Source: Siphonodentalium dalli
Taxonomy: Eukaryota > Mollusca > Scaphopoda > Gadilida > Siphonodentaliidae
Assembly (NCBI GenBank): GCA_032622095.1
Contig: CP136069.1
Coordinates: forward strand, 53,490,760 to 53,554,759
Direction: 5' to 3'
DNA: 64,000 nt
The notes beneath the pieces were generated by a model, which worked only from the letters and a program-made list of their open reading frames with translations, made no database searches and was not told where the DNA came from. Position 1 is the stretch's first letter. Each line of letters begins with the position of its first letter. Shown here in pieces: positions 57,971 to 64,000 of this stretch. A program made the translations under genes and the position numbers.

Positions 57971-58208
57971 ACGTATCCCTGGAGGCCACATTGGACTGGT
58001 TGGTTGGACCTAAATGAGTAAATGTTTACAATTATGCGGAGTTCAGATGTTGTGTTTTCTGTACTTCCACCGCTGTGCATGGCTGGAATGATCAAGAATG
58101 TTTGGTATTATTCAGGTAATATTTCAATGACTGGGTAAATAATTCGTCAGTTTCAGGTCCGGTAATCTACGTCATATAATTAGCTCGAAAATGGTGACCA
58201 AAAGTGAC

Positions 58209-58520
58209 CGAACGTCGGGTAAATTTTACCCAACACAATGTTAATTATAGTACCAAGCGAACGTCGTGTAAATTTTACCCAACACAATGTTACATATAGT
58301 ACCAAGCGAACGTCGGATAAATTTTACCCAACACAATGTTACATATAGTACCAAGCGAACGTCGGGTAAAATTTTATCCAACACGATGATACATATAGTA
58401 CCAAGCGAACGTCGGGTAAAAGTTTACCAAATGCTGGGCAACGTTTTTACTCAACGCACGGTCACAATTTATCCAATATTAATTACCCATCTGTGTTGGG
58501 TACAAAACAATCGCCCAACG
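58209..58520. repeat. Tandem 49-bp units plus tail of the GGGTAAATTTTACCC repeat
   Basis: GAACGTCG occurs at 58210, 58259, 58308, 58357 and 58407, period 49-50 bp. Each unit contains the dyad GGGTAAATTTTACCC or a variant, and ATAGTACCAAGC. The tail (GTTTTTACTCAACGCACGGT) matches the right part of the 15868-16500 repeat. Confidence 0.85.
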
Positions 58521-58535
58521 GAGAAGGGTAATTAA

Positions 58536-58910
58536 AGGTACTCAATCCGATTAAGCACCCCTAAATTACTATTTCTTTGGTTTCAGGGGTAAAAAATATT
58601 TGATTCGAGTCGAGGAACCCACCCATCAAAGCTCAGAGTGATCAGATATTGATTTTTGAAGTTTGTTATTTCTCGAGATGTGTACTAATAATGGCCCCAG
58701 AAACACTTATTCAAACGGACGAAGATGGATATATAACTCTAAAATCAAGTGGTAATAATAACGCAATTTTGACCGAGACCATCCTTTTGACGGCGTGTTT
58801 CTGGGCCACAAACAATAGAAATAACAAAACTTCCAAAATTTATATCTGATTACTCTGAACGCTTAGAATAATCAGATATCAATTTTTGAAGTTTTGTTAT
58901 TTTGGGCCAC
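58536..58910. mobile_element. AGGTACTC-family MITE, right end lost (copy 8)
   Basis: TTAA then AGGTACTCAATCCGATTAAG begins it. The body resembles copy 1 (CTCGAGATGTGTACTAATAA, CTTTTGACGGCGTGTTTCTG). The right terminal repeat is missing; matching fades at about 58910. Confidence 0.7.
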
Positions 58911-59011
58911 CAAACTAGTTCCTGCTCTAAAAAATAAATTATAATATGGAGAGAGTCTTCGATCGTTGGGCCTTATGTCTCTCAAATATAGACGTGTGCG
59001 AGGCGATTTAA

Positions 59012-59364
59012 CCCTTTACCCAACAGAAGGGCCCTGTGCCAATGCATTCTCTTATATATGCGAGTCGACCATAGGTCGCCTCGCATATATAAGAGAATGC
59101 ATTGGCTTAACACATTAAAAATTATAAAATTGTTAAAAAATGTAAGGCCAATGCATTCTCTTATATAAGCGATGCGACCTATGGTCGACTCGCATATATA
59201 AGAGAATGCATTGGCACAGGGCATAACTGTAACTATCACAATGTCGTCAAGGAGCCGGTTCCAATGATATCCATATTTGTATGGTTCTATTGAGACAGAC
59301 CGAAGATATTTTAGGCTGTTGAAGCTTTATTTGGCCGGTTTTGGCCGGTTTGTTGGGTAAAGGG
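59012..59364. mobile_element. TTAA-flanked double-hairpin MITE, CCCTTTACCC family (copy 5)
   Basis: TTAA at 59008 and 59365. The spacer between hairpins is shorter than in other copies, with about 40 bp deleted, and the second hairpin has two base changes (TTATATAAGCGATGCGACC). The ends are intact. Confidence 0.9.
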
Positions 59365-60482
59365 TTAATCGAAACATTCAAATTATTGCACGGACTATAT
59401 AATGTAGACAAAAACTTACTATTCAGTACAGCCAATGACTCGAGAACTTGCGGTCACGAGTATAAAATACGAATGAACCAGTGCCACACGGACGTGCGAT
59501 TGAACTTCTTTTGAGGATGTGTGATTATTGTTACGTGCCATTGAACAATATTTCTGGACTTATATAATCTCGATCTGATTATCGACCATCCTCATTCCAT
59601 CAATCTTAATATACCCATCTCCATAACCACACCATACGTGTAGTATAACACATACACGTTATAAGTGTTGAACATATTTTATTGTAACCCACAATGTACA
59701 GTATAAATTACATATATTATTAAAATACAAAGAAGTATGGGCACAGAGGATCGGAGCACAAGTGGAACTTATCAGAGCTCCTCTCATCCTGCATTCAGAT
59801 GCGAATAGATATTGGTTCAAACATTAATTTTGCTGTTTACTGCGCGTGGCTGCTGTTGTGGCGGTTGGTGTGGCTATGCATGGTCCGGCATTTTGGGAGT
59901 AGGATACAAATTTGAGAATAATGAAAATTATGAAAAACGGTCTGTCGTGGAAATAAATGAATGTACCGTCTTGAAAATGTACGTATTTAATGATTCATTG
60001 TAGTGCGGAATGCCAAACAGCAGATCTTTTTCAGAGATGATGGTCACATTAAGTTCGTCCAAGTTACAAGTTACGCGTACGTGTTGCTGAGCATGGCTAA
60101 TATGACGATTGAAGTTGATTAATTTTGATATGAGAATGTGAATTGTGTAATAAGGTTGTTTGATGGCGATTGGGTGAACCCAGAGCATCAATACCATGCA
60201 TGCCTTCGACATAGAATAACAGATTATCTAATCGATAATGATGTATTAAAGTGTTCCGCGCAACATTCCTTTCGCAATCAAGGCGGCTTGCTTCACGAAT
60301 TTTGTTTTGAAGTTTAGCAATTAACTAACCTTTGATGAACCTGAAGTTCTTCCGGATATGGATTCCTGAGAAGAATTTAGATCTCAGTGTTTATTTTCTT
60401 ACCAAATTATTAAAGATGTATTCAGAGTTCCACGCACACACCTAAATAACTATGACTTCACATCGGGAATACAACTTATTAA
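59365..60482. other. No gene recognised
   Basis: A minus-strand frame at 59928-60212 and a plus-strand frame at 59812-60003 have no motif or splice context. Confidence 0.4.
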
Positions 60483-61498
60483 ATATGCATATTCCGATTA
60501 AACGCTCCTAAATTACTATTTCTTTGGTTTCGACCGGGGAAGGGTAGATCATGCCACGAATCTCTAATCTGGCTAACGCCCGTTTAGATCATATTCCACC
60601 AGTACAAAACTTTTTAACTTTTTGAAGTTTTGACATGGAACCTTAAAAAGCCGAAAACATAACGCGGGGAATTTATTTGTTAGTTATTATATGTTCCTTA
60701 ATAATGTAATTAACTGTAGGTGAATGTCCCATCTAAAAAATTCATGCTTTTCTGACTTTTGTGGGCCGATTTCGCAATAAACATCGAATTAATTACCAGG
60801 AGAAATCAATTCCCCGCGTTATTTTTCGGCTTTATAAGGTTCTCTGTCAAAACTTCAAAACGTTCCAAGGTTTTGTACTGGTGAAATATGATATCTACGG
60901 GCGTTAGCCAGAGTAGAGATTCATGGCATGATCTGGGGGTGGTAAACATATTTTATTTGAGTCGAGGAACCCACATATTAAAGCTCAGAGCTGTTATATG
61001 TCGATTTTTGAAATCTGTTATTTTTCACCACCGGGAATATTTGGCGGCCTGGGAGAAATCAGCTTACTTCTTACATACATAGTGGAGACTTACGCGTGCA
61101 CTCCGTCACGAGAGGTCACGCACGGTCGCGGCTCCATGTGACATTATTTGTAAATCGGTAATAATGTTTTATCCACGCAAATTATACATGTTATATGGAA
61201 CCATGCTGGTTGCACGTGAAAATACTATATGTTTACATTCCTGACAACAGTTGTTGGGGAATTCCAATTTGAATTAGGAATCACCATATATGTAAGTTGT
61301 AAACCACACTCGCTCACCCCCAAACTGCCAAGAAAACCCGTTATTGTAGAATTGTATGGCAAATATGATGTCGTGATTGTTGAGAGTATTGTATTTATTG
61401 GTAATAAACTAATTTGGATAACTAAATCGGCTTTTGATGAAATTCCGTTGTTGTTGTAACTGGATGCTACGGGGACAATCGAATCGGATTATGTACCG
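60483..61498. mobile_element. AGGTACTC-family MITE split by a second element (copy 9)
   Basis: TTAA at 60479 and 61499. The left end is ATATGCATATTCCGATTAAA and the right end CGAATCGGATTATGTACCG. The body matches copies 3 and 4 on either side of the insertion at 60546-60934. Confidence 0.65.
60546..60934. mobile_element. Nested element with long inverted arms
   Basis: AGATCATGCCACGAATCTCT and GGCTAACGCCCGT followed by ACCAGTACAAAAC on the left are matched by GTTTTGTACTGGTGAAAT, ACGGGCGTTAGCCAGAG and AGAGATTCATGGCATGATCT on the right. CCGCGTTATTTTTCGGC near 60820 pairs with GCCGAAAACATAACGCGG near 60651, so the arms extend about 130 bp. Copy number in this window is one. Confidence 0.7.
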
Positions 61499-62331
61499 TT
61501 AACTATGAGTCAAAGAAGTCACCCCTTAACGATAAGCGATATTATATTTCGATTTTAACAACTAATTGTGTTTACCAACTCGACTTTGGGTCCGGTGCCG
61601 AAAACTCCACCTATCAACTTTTTCAATAGTTTCGGGGGATAAATTGGAATGGAGGCTAAATATCGTCCAAACTTCTCACCATCGAGTTAACCAAGTGCTA
61701 TAGAAGAGCCTTCTTCCACACCAGCATATTTAGAAAACTTGGTCTGCTGTAACAATTCACCTATATATCATACAAGGTTATAATGTTGAATATCCTAAAA
61801 CGTAGTTTGTAGCCGCACATTCTTGCCAAGATATCCAGCAAATCATGGTGTATAGACACGACTTTTTCCCCATCTTTTTTCCATCTCATCAGAAACATAA
61901 TTATACAATACAAACTGATACAAAACTTCCACGTGTTTTTCTCAACACATTCTAATAAAAATCACGAAAACTCGTACATCACTGGTATCAACCGCACTAC
62001 TTATTAGAAGACCAGAGTGCCAGCCTTTGAAGAATGATAATTAATACTTAAGCACAAACCATTAGATTGGTGCTAACACAGTGGACCAAATAAATAAAGC
62101 GACCAGAAACAAAATCGCAATCCCAGGCTCAAACGCTGAGAGTTCATTTTCTAGAGCTCTGTTTATCGATAAAAATGTCATTATTCGTGTTGTTATTCAT
62201 GTTGTTCTCATCATCAAGGTTTCGTGGTTGGCTTTGTTGATGTAGGGAGACATTTTTGGGTACCTTTGATCGCTTATGCATCTGTGGGTTCACTTGGGAT
62301 CATCATAACTTGGCAATTGTTTGACGTCATT
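61499..62331. other. No gene recognised
   Basis: No repeat shared with other parts. It could be the upstream region of the candidate exon at 62365. Confidence 0.35.
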
Positions 62332-62339
62332 GGCGATGA
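62332..62339 (+). promoter_or_regulatory. CRE-like octamer TGACGTCA
   Basis: A perfect palindromic TGACGTCA lies 25 bp upstream of the ATG at 62365. It is the known binding sequence of CREB/ATF factors. An isolated octamer is expected by chance about once per 65 kb, so position relative to the candidate start is the only support. Confidence 0.25.
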
Positions 62340-62364
62340 CAAATGTCCATGATTTGATCCCAAA

Positions 62365-62493
62365 ATGGCGGAACTCATTGTGTTAATGCGTATGAGAAAA
62401 TCAGATGCCGTGAGCGACTATATCGATGTGAGGCAGACAATGTCACAGGCAAGGTCACGGTTCGGCAAACTGCTGATGGTAGCAGAAAGGCAT
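62365..62493 (+). CDS. Candidate first coding exon, product unknown
   Basis: CAAAATGGCGG gives a good translation-start context and also resembles the YY1-type element often found at metazoan start sites. The frame MAELIVLMRMRKSDAVSDYI continues for 43 codons through TMSQARSRFGKLLMVAERH, exactly to a GTATGT donor at 62494 in phase 0; without splicing it ends soon at TGA. The next plausible acceptor in the window is CTTCCCCTTTCAG at 62979, followed by an open frame that enters an ACT/AAC microsatellite. The composition is protein-like (charged, not low complexity), but I recognise no family. The surroundings are free of the repeats that fill the rest of the window. Confidence 0.35.
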
Positions 62494-63412
62494 GTATGTA
62501 TTTTTATAATACCATGAAATAGCATTGTGTGTGGCATTTCATGCATTTGATGTGTCTTGATAAAACCCTTTGATAACTGCAAACTAGATGACGAGCAAGC
62601 TAGGTCTGTGCCAAAAGAGAATAATTTTTGCCAAATTATTTTAGAAGTTGCCAAAACCTATTGTTTTCTGCAACATTCGAGTCTTATGTTTCAATTCAAT
62701 TCTTTATTCACTATTTTGACAATAACTGAACGAATTTTGTGATGTTTGTCTCCGTCCATTCGTGTGTTGATACAGTCTACAGTGTTCTCAAAGCAGTTAA
62801 ATGAGGTTCCAAATTGTGTCTCCGTAAATTTGGGAGGAGGTATAAGATAGGCTGACAAATTCACGAAATATTGATATACCGACTTCACATTTACTCTGAA
62901 CAATACTGTCCATTTTCGCTATGGGTCACAAGCACTTTTGTTAAAACAAATTTCATGCAATATAACTTCCCCTTTCAGCAATATACACACATAATGCATA
63001 CTCCATGGGTAACAATATGGCCGATAAAGGTCGTCTATCTCTTCTGGGCCACTACTACTACTACTACTACAACAACAACAACAACAACAACAACAACATA
63101 ACTTTTATCAATCCCGATTTCAAGACTACAAATAGTTATTTTGTGAATAAAATAGAGATAAAAATTAAAATTTGGTAAATTATTTGTCTATAAAGGCATA
63201 TTATTTCGACCGTAAGATCGTGGTAAGTCAAAAGTTGAAATGCCATTTTCCGTGATTGGGGCTGCTAACAAGATAGAGTTGTCCTTCTTGTTACGCTTTT
63301 GGTACGCTCTGAACGTTTTAGCTCGGATTTCTGTTCTAAAAATATACCTAAAAACTATCCCGCAGATGTGATAAGAATTTCTAATAAAATGTATAGTAAT
63401 TGATAGTAACTT
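62494..63412. other. Spacer with (ACT)n(AAC)n microsatellite at 63050-63099
   Basis: The trinucleotide run creates a poly-Thr frame that is not a gene. No other feature is supported. Confidence 0.5.
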
Positions 63413-63939
63413 ACCGAACAGTTGTCCTCGATACATTTCAATTATTGTATATCCCGGAATCTAAATACAACTTTCTATAGAAAGTGATATAGTCCGTCTT
63501 TAAATTCGTGTCATCCAATACCAAGGATACTACCATCACAATAAATCGGGACTGCATAGACCATTTACAAACATAGCTGTCGGCAGGGCGTAGCTGGTGG
63601 TGGAAGGTCGCCGTCTGAGTGTGTCCGACTTTGAATTTCGGATTACATCTGCACCCATCACATTGCAGTGTACATGTATACCGATCCTGGCAACTCCAAT
63701 ACTTCATTTGCACCTCCACTAGTTGAGTTGGAATTTTCCAATTGATACTTCAAACTGGTTAGAAATATCCAACCGAATATTGTAAGATTTCCATCTGATG
63801 GCGAGCTCCAGTCTAAACTTTTGACAGAAAGTATGAAAATGTTCCAATCATGGCCCAAAAAAAAGACCATCCGAACAATTTCAACCTGTTTCACTTCGAA
63901 ACTGAATATTTTCAACAAAGTTAGTGGTGAGACAGCCCA
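63413..63939 (-). CDS. Candidate coding exons on the minus strand, weakly CUB-like
   Basis: Two overlapping minus-strand frames look more protein-like than most here. The first (63939-63658) reads FSFEVKQVEIVRMVFF, WNIFILSVKSLDWSSPSDGN and LTIFGWIFLTSLKYQLENSN, an alternating beta-like pattern. The second (about 63770-63438) has Cys-rich YWSCQDRYTCTLQCDGCRC, then ADSYVCKWSMQSRFIVMVVS and DDTNLKTDYITFY, which recalls CUB domains (C.W.I... with D(Y/V)(I/V)T(F/I)Y). A consensus donor (TTCG|GTAAGT, minus strand) ends the block at 63413. A stop lies 24 bases before that donor in the second frame, so either a frameshift, a short unseen intron or chance is involved. No start is seen; it may continue beyond the window edge. 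Confidence 0.3.
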
Positions 63940-64000
63940 AACCTATACCGTCAAACATACCGGCATGTCGGGCAATGGGCTGACAATGGCTGCGCGAATT

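Overview
The window is animal nuclear DNA: AT-rich and gene-poor, with a dense layer of non-LTR retrotransposon relics, TTAA-flanked MITEs, Helitron-like elements and minisatellites. The element mix (APE-type LINEs with an L1-like ORF1, Helitron-like elements, TTAA foldback MITEs, a CCCTAA-like interstitial tract) fits a marine invertebrate, perhaps a lophotrochozoan such as a mollusc or brachiopod. That assignment is inference. There is no prokaryotic gene organisation, CRISPR array, LTR retroelement, or complete gene that I can identify.

Layout. 1-6 kb holds MITEs and a possible two-exon 5' part of a spliced gene (2404-3400), with a MITE inside its intron. 6-12 kb holds two CCATGGT-rich tandem arrays facing each other, a ~300-bp tandem repeat between them, and a LINE 3' fragment. 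13-20 kb holds hairpin MITEs and short tandem repeats. 21-24 kb is a decayed LINE on the minus strand. 25-29 kb holds degenerate repeats and two adjacent reverse-oriented Helitron-like elements. 29-31 kb is a terminal-inverted-repeat element with a MITE nested in it. 32.6-37.8 kb is the best-preserved LINE, with ORF1, endonuclease, reverse transcriptase and C-terminal zinc-knuckle-like region, all broken by frameshifts. 39-51 kb is the densest MITE zone and includes a 2.28-kb foldback element. 52-58 kb holds a Helitron-like element, a LINE tail, a 4.0-kb array of about 129 units of exactly 31 bp, and a second Helitron-like 5' end. 58-61.5 kb holds more MITEs, one containing a nested element. 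62-64 kb has little repeat and carries the other two exon candidates.

The main pattern is that at least five sequence-unrelated non-autonomous families share TTAA flanks, the target of piggyBac-type transposases, but no transposase gene is present. Several families are near-perfect hairpins. One 69-bp hairpin module recurs in two element types. The strongest candidates for something undescribed are this TTAA hairpin-MITE community, the 2.28-kb foldback, the 31-bp array with higher-order duplications, and the pair of inverted CCATGGT arrays. Host gene content is uncertain: three exon-like signals are given at low to moderate confidence and no product could be named.
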